Notes: generated by a model not told the origin, from the sequence alone. A stretch of 64,000 nt of DNA from Clostridiales bacterium (GCA_019420275.1 JAHZHN010000008.1:39334-103333), one strand, 5' to 3'. Counted from the first letter of the stretch, positions 18,601 through 28,392 are shown. Numbers and translations: made by a program.

Positions 18601-18835
18601 TTTTATTGAGTGTGTATCTAGAAGTTTACGAATTGTTTTGTAAACTCATTCCCTGTTTTCATATAAAAACTATGTCATATTCAAAATAATTTTGTAATAT
18701 TTTTGTAACTTATAGTTTGAGTTTACCTTCATTTTCTTGCAATGTCAACCATTGTACGAAAAAAAATACACACTTTTTAACATTTATTCCACTTATTATT
18801 TCAAAATTATTACATTAAATTTAGAATATCTATAC

Positions 18836-19660
18836 CTAGATCACTAAATCAATCACACCATCTAAATATATATTCTCCAAATTCTCAATCAGGCCATTGT
18901 CACAGGCTTCCGTCAATTTCGGATCGATTGGGAGTTTTCCAAGAACTGGAACCTGATATTTTTCCGCAATCTCATCGATATGGCTGTCGCCAAAGACCCG
19001 AATCTCTTTTCCACAGTCTGGACATTTGATATAACTCATATTTTCAATCAGACCAAGGACTGGAATATTCATCATCTTCGCCATATTGACTGCCTTCTCC
19101 ACGATCATGCCCACCAGTTCCTGAGGTGTGGCTACAACGACAATTCCATCCAGAGGAACAGACTGGAATACCGTCAGAGGAACTTCTCCTGTTCCAGGAG
19201 GCATATCTACAAACATTACGTCAATATCTTTCCATAATGTCTTCCCCCAAAACTGTTTTACTACATCAGAAACGACCGGACCTCTCCATATAACTGGCTG
19301 TGTCTCTTCCTCCAGCATAAGATTCAATGATACAACCTCAATTCCGAAATTCGTCAATGCCGGCATGATAATTCCTTCTGCATTGCCCAGGAGCCTCTCA
19401 TGAAGCCCAAAAGCCTGCGGAATGGATGGACCAGTTACATCTCCATCCAAAATTGCCGTGTGCAGCCCCTTGCGCATTGCAGCCACTGCAAGAAGAGATG
19501 TTGTCATAGACTTTCCGACACCGCCTTTGCCGCTGACGATACCGATCACTTTCTTTACACTGCTCTCGCGATATAATGGTTCCAGAAAATTGGTCTGTTC
19601 CTGTGTTCTGCTGCCGCAGTTCGCACTGCAGCTTCCGCAATCATGATTACAATCACTCAT
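18836..19660 (-). CDS. Mrp/NBP35-family Fe-S cluster carrier ATPase
   Basis: A 274-residue P-loop protein that binds and delivers [4Fe-4S] clusters. The N-terminus has a cysteine cluster (CNHDCGSCSANC). The deviant Walker A is GKGGVGKSMTT, and VDMPPGTGE is the Mrp signature. A CPDC pair about 50 residues from the end is the bridging cluster site. It ends in LVI. It follows rpe by 3 bases in the same operon. Confidence 0.92.
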   Translation of the reverse strand: MSDCNHDCGSCSANCGSRTQEQTNFLEPLYRESSVKKVIGIVSGKGGVGKSMTTSLLAVAAMRKGLHTAILDGDVTGPSIPQAFGLHERLLGNAEGIIMPALTNFGIEVVSLNLMLEEETQPVIWRGPVVSDVVKQFWGKTLWKDIDVMFVDMPPGTGEVPLTVFQSVPLDGIVVVATPQELVGMIVEKAVNMAKMMNIPVLGLIENMSYIKCPDCGKEIRVFGDSHIDEIAEKYQVPVLGKLPIDPKLTEACDNGLIENLENIYLDGVIDLVI

Positions 19661-19663
19661 TGC

Positions 19664-20320
19664 TTATTCCTCCATTGCTTTCAAAAGTTTTTTTACATTG
19701 GCCTCAATATCGCCATTAAATGCCGCAGAGCCCGCAACAAATACATTCGCTCCGCATTCTTTGATATGTCCGATGTTATCCGCTGTCACACCGCCGTCTA
19801 CTTCAATATCAAGATTCAGTCCTCGATCACTGGCCATCTTTCTTAAATCCCGAATCTTCTGATCCATTGCATCAATATAGGCCTGTCCGCCATATCCTGG
19901 ATTCACAGTCATGATCAATACCATGTCAATGTCATCCAAAATATGCTCCAAAGCACACAACGGAGTTGCCGGATTCAAGGAAACACCTACTTTACATCCT
20001 GCTGCTTTCACCTGCTGGATTGCTCTGTGCAGATGTTTGGTAGATTCCACATGCAAAGTAATCAAATCTGCGCCGCTTTCCACAAATTCTTCAATGTATC
20101 TGCCAGGTTCTTCAATCATCAGATGCACATCAAATACTTTGTCCGTCTCTTTTCGAAGAGATTTGATTACCGGAAATCCTAAAGAAATATTCGGAACAAA
20201 GGATCCGTCCATAACATCAATATGGATCCACTGAGCGCCGGCATCTGCCGCTTTCTTCACGTCCTCACCAAGTCTCGCAAAATCTGCAGATAAAATTGAC
20301 GGGGATAAAATATACTCCAT
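19664..20320 (-). CDS. rpe: Ribulose-phosphate 3-epimerase
   Basis: Interconverts ribulose-5-phosphate and xylulose-5-phosphate in the pentose phosphate pathway. It is a 218-residue TIM barrel with the metal and catalytic motifs SPSILSADF, HIDVMDGSFVPN, VHLMIE, MTVNPGYGGQ and EVDGGV. Mrp follows directly in the operon. Its product pool links it to the xylulokinase-type kinase at 5-6 kb. Confidence 0.97.
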   Translation of the reverse strand: MEYILSPSILSADFARLGEDVKKAADAGAQWIHIDVMDGSFVPNISLGFPVIKSLRKETDKVFDVHLMIEEPGRYIEEFVESGADLITLHVESTKHLHRAIQQVKAAGCKVGVSLNPATPLCALEHILDDIDMVLIMTVNPGYGGQAYIDAMDQKIRDLRKMASDRGLNLDIEVDGGVTADNIGHIKECGANVFVAGSAAFNGDIEANVKKLLKAMEE

Positions 20321-20418
20321 AATTCTTTCTCCTTTACCATATTTGTTCTTATTATAGCACAGGTTTCAAAATTAAGTACATTTTTCCCCGAAAAACTCAT
20401 ATCATTCTTATGTAATTT

Positions 20419-22059
20419 TTAACTTCTCTCAATTATTTTTCCCATTTCCTGGGCAATATTCCAGAGGTGATCTCCAATTCGCTCAAAGTCTGTTAATAAT
20501 TCAGAGAACACGACGCATGCTTCATCGTTGCACACACCTTTTCTGATTCGCTCCAGATGATTATCATAAAATTCATCTGTCTTCTTATCAATAAAGTTTT
20601 CAGATTCATGGATTTTCTGCAGCCATTCCTTCGGATTTTCCGGTGCCTGTTTGATCCTTTCAAACATCTGTCCACAGATATCCTGCATTTCCTGCATTTC
20701 CTGAATAGCTTCTTTCGAAAATGTAATCTGCTTTTCTTTCAGAAGATTGGTATAATCACAGATATTAACCGCATGATCTCCTATTCTCTCAATATTTCCC
20801 GTCATTTCAAAATAAGAGCCAATATTCTTAGAATTCTTTTCGTTTGTTTCATGGATCATCATCTTGGAGATTGATCTTGAAATCTCCTTATTCAGATAAT
20901 CAATATAGCTCTCTCTCTCTTCCACATCTTCGATTGCTTCAGTATCCGCATGGATAAACGCATGGAAACTCTTGTCCACATTGATTTTTGCCATATCGAG
21001 CATTCTTTCAATCTCTTTTCTGGCTCCTTCCAAATGCATAGCAGATGTTCCGATAACCGCATCCATTCCTGTATCAACAGATTTCAGATACTTCAAATGT
21101 TTATGCTTTTCTTTCTCTTCTTCTTTCTCCGGTAAAATCAGAACAGCAAGTTTTGCAAGATAATTTCCAAATGGAATCAATAAGATTGTCGTCGTTATAT
21201 TAAACAGCGTATGCATATTTGCAATCTGCTTTGAAATATTTGCACCACTAAAGCCAGCTACTATATCTGTCAGAGGGGACACGAGACATACGATCGTAAA
21301 TATAGCTGTTCCTATAATGTTAAAGGACAGATGAATGATCGTTGTTCTCTTTGCGCTTCTCTCTGTTCCAATTGATGCTAATACTGCTGTGATACAGGTA
21401 CCAATATTCTGTCCAAACAATACGAAGACGGCATCATGGAAACTAATAACACCACTCAGCGCCAGCGTCTGAAGAATTCCGACAGATGCTGAAGAGGACT
21501 GGATAATTGCCGTAAAAATCATTCCTGCCAAAATTCCAACAACAGGATTTGAGAATCTGGTCATCAGATTAATAAACGGCGGATAATCTCTTAATGGGAT
21601 CATTGCGTCTCCCATCATATTCATACCAATGAACAATACACCAAGACCCGCTATAATTTCTCCCACATACTGTATCTTGGGATTCTTTACAAACATAATT
21701 AGTGCCACACCTAAGAACGCAAAAATTGGAGCAATGGCTCCCACATCCAGTGCGATCAGCTGTCCGGTAATCGTTGTACCGATATTGGCACCCATGATGA
21801 TCCAAACTGCCTGATTTAAAGACATCATCCCGGCATTTACAAATCCTACTACCATGACAGTGGTTGCTGAAGAAGACTGAATTACTGCGGTAATCACCGC
21901 TCCTACAATAACACCAAGAAAACGATTAGAAGTCAGCCGCTCAAGAATTTCCTTCATCTTATTTCCGGCTGCCGATTCTAATCCGGAACTCATCATCTGC
22001 ATTCCATAAATGAATAAGGCGAGTCCCCCTAGTAATCCTAAGATATTTGTTGCACTCAC
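20419..22059 (-). CDS. Na+/phosphate cotransporter family protein with PhoU-like domain
   Basis: A 546-residue protein. The N-terminal 310 residues hold two inverted Na/Pi_cotrans repeats with the family QSSSATTVMVVGFVNAG and QSSSASVGILQTLALSG motifs. The C-terminal part (from about 330) is a helical PhoU-like domain with repeated ERIGDHAVN and ERIGDHLWN motifs. It should import phosphate in a sodium-coupled way. A Pho-box-like triple repeat upstream fits phosphate control. Confidence 0.93.
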   Translation of the reverse strand: MSATNILGLLGGLALFIYGMQMMSSGLESAAGNKMKEILERLTSNRFLGVIVGAVITAVIQSSSATTVMVVGFVNAGMMSLNQAVWIIMGANIGTTITGQLIALDVGAIAPIFAFLGVALIMFVKNPKIQYVGEIIAGLGVLFIGMNMMGDAMIPLRDYPPFINLMTRFSNPVVGILAGMIFTAIIQSSSASVGILQTLALSGVISFHDAVFVLFGQNIGTCITAVLASIGTERSAKRTTIIHLSFNIIGTAIFTIVCLVSPLTDIVAGFSGANISKQIANMHTLFNITTTILLIPFGNYLAKLAVLILPEKEEEKEKHKHLKYLKSVDTGMDAVIGTSAMHLEGARKEIERMLDMAKINVDKSFHAFIHADTEAIEDVEERESYIDYLNKEISRSISKMMIHETNEKNSKNIGSYFEMTGNIERIGDHAVNICDYTNLLKEKQITFSKEAIQEMQEMQDICGQMFERIKQAPENPKEWLQKIHESENFIDKKTDEFYDNHLERIRKGVCNDEACVVFSELLTDFERIGDHLWNIAQEMGKIIERS

Positions 22060-22123
22060 TTTTTTTCTCCTTTGCCTTTCATATAAATTTCACATATATT
22101 TTACAACGATTTTATTTTACACG

Positions 22124-22168
22124 ATTTTATGACACTTTTCTGTTAAATTTATGTAAAATATTTGTTAA
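22124..22168 (-). promoter_or_regulatory. Pho-box-like triple direct repeat upstream of the phosphate cotransporter
   Basis: On the minus strand three hexamers TTAACA, TTTACA and TTAACA (22141-22168) are spaced by exactly 5 bases, giving the 11-bp period typical of PhoP/PhoB sites. TAAAAT (22124-22129) follows 11 bases later as a possible -10. The remainder of the 22060-22415 gap is AT-rich, with the ABC terminator at its far end. Confidence 0.6.
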
Positions 22169-22342
22169 TCATTAAAAAATCTATCTTTTCTGCTTTATTT
22201 TTTCTATAATTTATAATTTTTGGTATTTTTTGTAATTAAATATAGTCAAAAAAGAACCGGCCAATGTTTTTCCCTCCTGTTCTCTTTCATCTGATCACTC
22301 CAAATTCAATTTTTTTTACAATATAATTTCATTAGAAAACAT

Positions 22343-22374
22343 AAAAGCGCAGACTGCAGCACAGTCCGCGCTTT
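22343..22374 (-). terminator. Terminator of the GntR/ABC operon
   Basis: Arms AAAAGCGC and GCGCTTTT with an inner GACTG/CAGTC pairing, followed by T/A-rich sequence on both strands, about 40 bases after the permease stop. Confidence 0.75.
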
Positions 22375-22415
22375 TATTATTTTATTATACAAGAAACATC
22401 CTTTCCCAATAATCT

Positions 22416-23156
22416 TTATTCCAGATTCAGGCGTTTTGTCAGGATAAATTCTGTGACTACATGATATAGAGCAATTTCCAGCACTCCTATTATTACATAA
22501 AGCCATTCATTTACATCTGAGTGAAATCCTTTTCCAAGAATCGGTATCTCCAAAAGATAAAATAAAATGGCCAGGACAACATACGCCGCAAAAGAGCAAA
22601 TAAAACGATTTCTATTGCTAAGCTGGCCAATTGCCATTGCTGCATACAGATGATAAATTCCTCCAAAGACAAAAACAATCCCAAAGACAATACTGTAAAT
22701 ACCGCAGTTATAAATAAACTGTTTCAGAAATTCTGACTGAATCAGAAAATTGAAGTTCATTCCAGTCATTAAGCCCATTCCTATCACCATTAAGAAAATG
22801 ACCAGCATAGTCCCTATCGTAATGAGAAAACTGCTTAATACCTTAGAAAGAACCAGACTTCTTTCTGAAACAGGAAGTGTAAACATCAAATAGCCCTCTT
22901 CTTTTAACAGTCCCTTCCAGAAACGCTGGATAATCACTACAATGTTCATGACAATCACTGCTGTAATCAGCATCAAAAACAGCATCATGGTAATTCCCAT
23001 GATCAATCCTCCTGTTCCATCCTCATCATTCATGTCAAACAAAGCAGCCCTCACTTGTCCGCTCCATAAGATTCCCGTCACAAACATAGCAATCCAAAAT
23101 GGGATGATGACTTTCAGCATAGACTTTAAATCATATTTCATTAATTTCCCCAGCAT
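22416..23156 (-). CDS. ABC-2 type transporter permease
   Basis: A 246-residue protein with about six hydrophobic segments starting at residue 18, of the YtrC/YtrD-like permease type. The motif YLMFTLPVSERSLVLSK after the second helix is typical of ABC-2 permeases. It abuts the ATPase gene (one-base overlap) and is the last gene of a regulator-ATPase-permease operon. Substrate unknown; relatives respond to cell-wall-active compounds. Confidence 0.85.
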   Translation of the reverse strand: MLGKLMKYDLKSMLKVIIPFWIAMFVTGILWSGQVRAALFDMNDEDGTGGLIMGITMMLFLMLITAVIVMNIVVIIQRFWKGLLKEEGYLMFTLPVSERSLVLSKVLSSFLITIGTMLVIFLMVIGMGLMTGMNFNFLIQSEFLKQFIYNCGIYSIVFGIVFVFGGIYHLYAAMAIGQLSNRNRFICSFAAYVVLAILFYLLEIPILGKGFHSDVNEWLYVIIGVLEIALYHVVTEFILTKRLNLE

Positions 23157-23878
23157 CAGAATCCACCTCCCTGATACACATCCGCATGGAACATCTCTCG
23201 AAACAGCATGTCAATGGATTTCCCGCTCTCTTCTCTTAAGTCATCAGCAGATGCATGTTTAATGATATTTCCGTTCTTGATAAAGATAACTTCATCCATA
23301 ATCTTTTCGATATCCGCAATCAGATGCGTTGATATAAGAACCGTTCCTTCTTCATTGTAGTTGTTAAGGATTGTGTCCAGAATAAAATCTCTGGCTGCCG
23401 GATCCACTCCTGCAATCGGCTCATCCAACAAATAAAGCTGCGCTTTCCGGCACATCACCAGCACAAGCTGTACCTTCTCCTTATTTCCTTTTGATAACTT
23501 TTTCATCTTGGTCTTCTTGGAAATACCAAGCGTATCACACATCTTCTCCGCTCTTTCCCGGTCAAAATCTTTATAAAAGTCAGAAAAGAAATCCAGAAGA
23601 TCAGATACCTTCATCCAGTCAGCAAAATACATCTTATCCGGCAGATAACTTATGATTGCTTTGCTGTCGATTCCGGGTGTCTTATCATTAATCTTCACTT
23701 CTCCTTCCGTCGGCTGAAGCAGTCCATTCATCAGCTTAAGCAATGTTGTCTTCCCTGATCCGTTAGGACCTAAAAGTCCTACAATCTTGCCTGTTCCAAC
23801 AGAAAAAGTGACATCATTCAGCGCCATATCTTTTCCATACCTTTTCTTCAGATGCGTACATGTAATCAAATTATCCAT
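23156..23878 (-). CDS. ABC transporter ATP-binding protein
   Basis: A 240-residue ATPase with Walker A GPNGSGKTTLLKL, signature LSKGNKEKVQLVLVM (a variant of LSGGQ), Walker B LYLLDEPIAGVD and switch His in STHLIAD. The variant signature is usual in YtrB-type ATPases. It overlaps the upstream regulator gene by 8 bases and powers the permease encoded downstream. Confidence 0.92.
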   Translation of the reverse strand: MDNLITCTHLKKRYGKDMALNDVTFSVGTGKIVGLLGPNGSGKTTLLKLMNGLLQPTEGEVKINDKTPGIDSKAIISYLPDKMYFADWMKVSDLLDFFSDFYKDFDRERAEKMCDTLGISKKTKMKKLSKGNKEKVQLVLVMCRKAQLYLLDEPIAGVDPAARDFILDTILNNYNEEGTVLISTHLIADIEKIMDEVIFIKNGNIIKHASADDLREESGKSIDMLFREMFHADVYQGGGF

Positions 23879-24239
23879 CTGTCCTATCCCCTTTCTCTAT
23901 AAATTGAGCAGCCTGGCTTCTTGTATATCCCAATTCGGCCATTTCTTTCAAATATCGCTTCATGATCTTATGCGCAAATTCGCTCCTGCATATTTCAATC
24001 TTTTGTGCATTCTCCGTTACCCTTCTGCCCGCAGTCCGGCTTGCTGCTGTCAGACCTTCCTGATCTAATGCAGCCAACGCCCTCTGCATCGTATTTGGAT
24101 TTACTCCAGCTTCTGATGCCAAATCTCTGACGCTTGGCATTCGATCACCACTTTGATACTGTCCGGATACAATCTGCCTTGCCAGATGCTCTTTTAATTG
24201 AATCCAAACCGGACGGTCTCCATCAATATTCCATGCCAT
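23871..24239 (-). CDS. GntR-family (YtrA type) transcriptional repressor
   Basis: A 122-residue protein with an N-terminal winged HTH: RPVWIQLKEHLARQIVSGQY, then MPSVRDLASEAGVNPNTMQR. The short helical tail after the HTH, without a large effector domain, is characteristic of the YtrA subfamily, which represses linked ABC operons. I start it at the ATG at 24239, 6 bases after AAGGG. It heads the operon and probably autoregulates through the inverted repeat at 24266-24287. Confidence 0.88.
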   Translation of the reverse strand: MAWNIDGDRPVWIQLKEHLARQIVSGQYQSGDRMPSVRDLASEAGVNPNTMQRALAALDQEGLTAASRTAGRRVTENAQKIEICRSEFAHKIMKRYLKEMAELGYTRSQAAQFIEKGDRTDG

Positions 24240-24265
24240 ACTCATCCCTTCTTTAATGTGTTTTA

Positions 24266-24320
24266 TTGTATTAGTTTCTTAGTACAATAATATAATATAA
24301 AACACAGAAAAAAATATCAA
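24266..24320 (-). promoter_or_regulatory. Promoter and operator of the GntR/ABC operon
   Basis: Minus strand TTGATA (24315-24320), 17 bases, TATTAT (24292-24297). An imperfect palindrome, TTGTA...TACAA (24266-24287, 7 of 9 positions matching in each arm), covers the expected transcription start, so bound repressor would block initiation. Confidence 0.6.
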
Positions 24321-24382
24321 GCATTCTGAAAATTCATAAGATATTCGTAAGAATCATGAAAGATTTATGATAATTTAGCTTA

Positions 24383-24531
24383 CATTCTCCGCCTCATACT
24401 CCTTCTGTCTTGCTGGCAATGAGCCGCGTTCCTCTCGGCAATCTTCGATTCCCTCGCGCACGGGCTTCGCCCTATAAACACAAATAAAAAGAACCTAAGC
24501 CAAACATAAATGCTTGGCCCGGGTTCTTTTA
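24383..24531 (-). repeat. 149-bp direct repeat, copy distal to PFOR
   Basis: This segment recurs at 24566-24714 with only two mismatches (24389 and 24425), at a period of 183 bases. On the minus strand it reads hairpin terminator, then a short GGGCGAAGCCC hairpin, then a G/A-rich stretch. It contains an intrinsic-terminator-like hairpin at about 24487-24530, followed by TTTTTATTTGTG. Confidence 0.85.
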
Positions 24532-24565
24532 ACTTCAATATTTGCGTGTTACATCGTACTAATCT

Positions 24566-24714
24566 CATTCTTCGCCTCATACTCCTTCTGTCTTGCTGGC
24601 AATGAGCTGCGTTCCTCTCGGCAATCTTCGATTCCCTCGCGCACGGGCTTCGCCCTATAAACACAAATAAAAAGAACCTAAGCCAAACATAAATGCTTGG
24701 CCCGGGTTCTTTTA
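24566..24714 (-). repeat. 149-bp direct repeat, copy next to PFOR, with terminator
   Basis: The second copy begins 32 bases after the PFOR stop, so the hairpin at about 24670-24713 is the first terminator of that gene and the copy beyond it the second. A 14-base sequence at 24728-24741 is the exact inverse complement of 24412-24425 in the other copy, so the outer ends could pair. An open frame crosses both copies but looks accidental. Confidence 0.85.
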
Positions 24715-24745
24715 TTTGTGTCTGCATGGCTCATTGCCAGCGTGA

Positions 24746-27700
24746 CTATTTATCAGACATTTCTTTTAAGCGTGCATATTTTTCTTCTGCATTTGCTTTA
24801 GACTCTGCGAACAGTTCTTTTGCTCTTTCTGGGTTCTGACGAGACAGAGCGTTGTAACGTACTTCACCCATCATAAACTCTTCGTAGTCTGTTGTAGGTG
24901 CTTTAGAATCTAAGTGGAATGGATTCTTTCCTTCTGCTGCAAGAGTCGGATTGAATCTGAACAGATTCCAGTATCCAGAAGTTACTGCTTTCTTCTCTTC
25001 TGTCTGAGCGATCTTCATTCCGCCTTTGATTCCGTGGTTGATACATGGAGCGTATCCGATGATCAGTGATGGTCCTGGATATGCTTCTGCTTCAGCGATT
25101 GCTTTTACAGTCTGGTTATAATCAGCACCCATAGCGATCTGTGCTACATATACGTAGCCATAGCTCATTGCCATTGCTGCAAGGTCTTTCTTCTTCGTTC
25201 CCTTACCAGCTGCCTGGAACTGAGCGATTGCTCCAAGGTTTGTAGCTTTAGATGCCTGTCCACCTGTGTTAGAGTAAACTTCTGTATCGAATACGAATAC
25301 GTTTACATCTTCTCCAGATGCTAATACATGATCCAGTCCGCCGTAACCGATGTCGTATGCCCATCCGTCACCACCGAAGATCCACTGTGATTTCTTAGAC
25401 AGATAATCTTTCATCTTAAGGATTTCTTTTGCTTCATCGCATCCGCAGGCTTCAAGAGCTGCAACTAATTTATCTGTAGCTTCTCCGTTCTTATTTCCGT
25501 CTGCGTATGTATCAAGATATTCAGCTGCTGCTGCTTTTACATCTGCATTATCTGTAGAATCTGCTAATGCAACAACTTTTTCTTTTGTCTGTTCTCTTAA
25601 TGTGTTCTGTCCTGTGAACATACCTAAACCGAACTCAGCGTTGTCTTCGAACAGTGAGTTAGCCCAAGCAGGTCCCTGTCCTTTTGCGTTTGTTGTATAT
25701 GGTGTAGCAGGTGCAGATCCACCCCAGATAGAAGAACATCCTGTTGCGTTAGCGATGTACATTCTTTCACCAAATAACTGAGTAATCAATTTAGCATATG
25801 GTGTTTCACCACAACCAGCACATGCTCCTGAGAACTCAAGCAATGGCTGTCTGAACTGACTTCCTTTTACTGTCTCTGCTTTGAATTTTGCAAGAACTTC
25901 TTCTTTTGCAGGTAATTTCTGACCATAATCAAATACTTCCTGCTGATCTCTCTGGCTGTCTAATGACTGCATAGAAAGTGCTTTCTCGCCTTTCTTTCCA
26001 GGACATACATTGACACAAGATCCGCATCCAAGACAGTCAAGAACTGTCACTGTCATAGCAAATTTATAACCAGGCATTCCTGTCATATCTGCTGTCTTTG
26101 TAGCTGCAGGAGCTGCTGCTGCTTCTTCTTCTGTCATTGCAACCGGACGAATTGTTGCATGAGGACATACATATGCACAGAAGTTACACTGGATACAGTT
26201 GTCTGGATTCCATGTAGGAACGTCTACTGCAACTCCACGTTTTTCAAATGCAGATGCTCCAAGAGGCATATGTCCGTCTGCATATGGAAGAAGGTCGCTG
26301 ACTTTCAGTGAGTTACCAACCTGTCCGTTAACCGGATTCTGAATGTTGTTGATGTAGTCAACCAGTTTCTTATCGCCTTCTTTTGCTTCAACGAATAAGC
26401 TTTCTTCTTCACAGTCAGCCCACTCTGCTGGAACTGGAACTTCAACGATTGCTTTTGCACCAGCATCGATAGCTTCGTGGTTCATCTTAACGATGTGATC
26501 ACCCTTCTTGCTGTAAGAAGCTGTTGCAGCATCTTTCATATATTTGATTGCATCTTCCTCAGGGATGATTCCTGATAATTTGAAGAATGCTGACTGAAGG
26601 ACTGTATTGATACGTCCGCCAAGTCCAATTTCTTTACCAATCTTAATACCATCAATGATATAGAATTTGATGTTGTGTTTTGCAAGGTAAGCTTTTACCT
26701 GTCCTGGCAGATGATCGCCAACTTCTTCCGGAGACCAGCTGCAGTTAAGAAGGAATGTTCCTCCGTCTTTCAAATCCTGAACCATGTTGTATTTTGTTAC
26801 ATATGGTGCACAGTGGCATGCAACGAAGTCAGCCTTATTGATCAGGTATGTAGATTTGATCGGGTCATCTCCGAAACGTAAGTGGGACATTGTAACACCA
26901 CCGGATTTCTTAGAATCATAATCAAAATATGCCTGAGCGTATTTGTCTGTGTGGTCACCAATGATCTTGATAGAGTTCTTGTTGGCACCAACAGTACCAT
27001 CGGCTCCAAGTCCCCAGAATTTGCAGGATACGATGCTGTCTGGAGCTGTTACAGGAGCTTCTCCTCTTTCAAGAGACAGATTTGTAACATCGTCTACGAT
27101 ACCGATTGTAAATTCGTTCTTATCAACATTCTCGAATGTTGCAATGATATCTGCAGGAGTTGTATCGTTAGAACCTAATCCGTAACGTCCGCCGTTGATT
27201 GTGCAGCTTTCGAATTTTGTTCCTCTTAATGCGTTTACAACATCAAGGTATAATGGCTCTCTTGCACCAGGCTCTTTGGATCTGTCTAATACGTTGATCA
27301 CTTTTGCAGTGTCAGGGATTGCTTCTACTAATTTTTCAGCAACGAATGGTCTGTAAAGACGAACTTTAACAACACCGACTTTCTTGCCCTGTTTCATTAA
27401 GTAATCGATTGTTTCGTCAATTGTTTCACAAACAGATCCCATAGCGATGATAACGCTCTCTGCGTCTTCAGCACCATAGTAATTAAACAGTTTGTAATCT
27501 GTACCGATCTTAGCATTTACCTGGTTCATGTAATCTTCAACGATTGCCGGGAATGCGTTGTAAGCTGAGTTACAAGCTTCTCTTGCCTGGAAGAAGATGT
27601 CTGGGTTCTGTGCGGAACCACGGAGAACCGGATGTTCTGGATTCAATGCTTCTGCTCTGAATTTCTCAACAGCGTCAAAATCAACCATGTCTGCAAGATC

Positions 27701-28267
27701 TTCATTATCCCACATTTCAATCTTCTGGATTTCATGAGAAGTTCTGAAACCATCAAAGAAATGAAGTACCGGAACTCTTCCTTTGATTGTTGATAAATGA
27801 GCAACTGCTCCTAAGTCCATAACTTCCTGAACACTTGAGCTGCAAAGCATTGCGAAACCTGTCTGGCGACAAGCATAAACGTCGGAATGATCTCCGAAGA
27901 TGTTCAGTGCATGAGATGCAAGTGCACGGGCAGATACATCAAATACACAAGGCATCATTTCACCAGCAATCTTATACATATTAGGGATCATAAGCAACAG
28001 ACCCTGAGATGCTGTGTAAGTAGTTGTTAATGCACCAGCTGCTAAAGCACCGTGAACTGTTCCGGCAGCTCCTGCTTCAGACTGCATTTCAACTAATTTT
28101 ACAGGATGTCCGAAGATATTCTTCTTACCCTGTGTTGCCCACTGGTCAGTAACTTCTGCCATTGGTGAGGATGGTGTGATCGGATAGATCGCAGCTGTTT
28201 CAGTAAACGCATAAGATACGTGAGCGGCAGCTGTGTTACCATCCATGGTTTTCATTTTTCTTGCCAT
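24746..28267 (-). CDS. nifJ: Pyruvate:ferredoxin (flavodoxin) oxidoreductase
   Basis: Single-chain enzyme of 1173 residues that converts pyruvate and CoA to acetyl-CoA and CO2 with reduction of ferredoxin, central to anaerobic energy metabolism. Domains in order: pyrimidine-binding (ITPSSPMAEVTDQWA), gamma/transketolase-C-like, CoA-binding, two [4Fe-4S] ferredoxin motifs (CIQCNFCAYVCP and CLGCGSCVNVCP), and the TPP domain (CAGCGETPYAKL, GGDGWAYDIGYGGLDH). I chose the ATG at 28267, with AGGAGG 9 bases before it, over an upstream in-frame start. Tandem terminators follow. Confidence 0.97.
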   Translation of the reverse strand: MARKMKTMDGNTAAAHVSYAFTETAAIYPITPSSPMAEVTDQWATQGKKNIFGHPVKLVEMQSEAGAAGTVHGALAAGALTTTYTASQGLLLMIPNMYKIAGEMMPCVFDVSARALASHALNIFGDHSDVYACRQTGFAMLCSSSVQEVMDLGAVAHLSTIKGRVPVLHFFDGFRTSHEIQKIEMWDNEDLADMVDFDAVEKFRAEALNPEHPVLRGSAQNPDIFFQAREACNSAYNAFPAIVEDYMNQVNAKIGTDYKLFNYYGAEDAESVIIAMGSVCETIDETIDYLMKQGKKVGVVKVRLYRPFVAEKLVEAIPDTAKVINVLDRSKEPGAREPLYLDVVNALRGTKFESCTINGGRYGLGSNDTTPADIIATFENVDKNEFTIGIVDDVTNLSLERGEAPVTAPDSIVSCKFWGLGADGTVGANKNSIKIIGDHTDKYAQAYFDYDSKKSGGVTMSHLRFGDDPIKSTYLINKADFVACHCAPYVTKYNMVQDLKDGGTFLLNCSWSPEEVGDHLPGQVKAYLAKHNIKFYIIDGIKIGKEIGLGGRINTVLQSAFFKLSGIIPEEDAIKYMKDAATASYSKKGDHIVKMNHEAIDAGAKAIVEVPVPAEWADCEEESLFVEAKEGDKKLVDYINNIQNPVNGQVGNSLKVSDLLPYADGHMPLGASAFEKRGVAVDVPTWNPDNCIQCNFCAYVCPHATIRPVAMTEEEAAAAPAATKTADMTGMPGYKFAMTVTVLDCLGCGSCVNVCPGKKGEKALSMQSLDSQRDQQEVFDYGQKLPAKEEVLAKFKAETVKGSQFRQPLLEFSGACAGCGETPYAKLITQLFGERMYIANATGCSSIWGGSAPATPYTTNAKGQGPAWANSLFEDNAEFGLGMFTGQNTLREQTKEKVVALADSTDNADVKAAAAEYLDTYADGNKNGEATDKLVAALEACGCDEAKEILKMKDYLSKKSQWIFGGDGWAYDIGYGGLDHVLASGEDVNVFVFDTEVYSNTGGQASKATNLGAIAQFQAAGKGTKKKDLAAMAMSYGYVYVAQIAMGADYNQTVKAIAEAEAYPGPSLIIGYAPCINHGIKGGMKIAQTEEKKAVTSGYWNLFRFNPTLAAEGKNPFHLDSKAPTTDYEEFMMGEVRYNALSRQNPERAKELFAESKANAEEKYARLKEMSDK

Positions 28268-28356
28268 GTTTCTCTTCCTCCTAAAAAATCTCGTATGACG
28301 TTTATCACACATTGGTTAATCTCTGCTTCGATACCTCGCATATTTCCGCAGAAAAT

Positions 28357-28378
28357 ATTATAACAACTTTATAAGTTG
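28357..28378 (-). promoter_or_regulatory. Promoter of the PFOR gene with adjoining palindrome
   Basis: TGTTATAAT (-10 at 28357-28362), an extended -10, stands about 90 bases before the start. A perfect 15-base palindrome, CAACTTTATAAGTTG (28364-28378), lies directly upstream in the spacer and could be an operator. Confidence 0.5.
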
Positions 28379-28392
28379 CATAAAACATAAAC

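Noticed and set aside
24380..24727. 115-codon minus-strand frame across the duplicated element
   Set aside because: It exists because the repeat period (183) is a multiple of three; it reads through two terminator hairpins, has no ribosome site and simply repeats itself.
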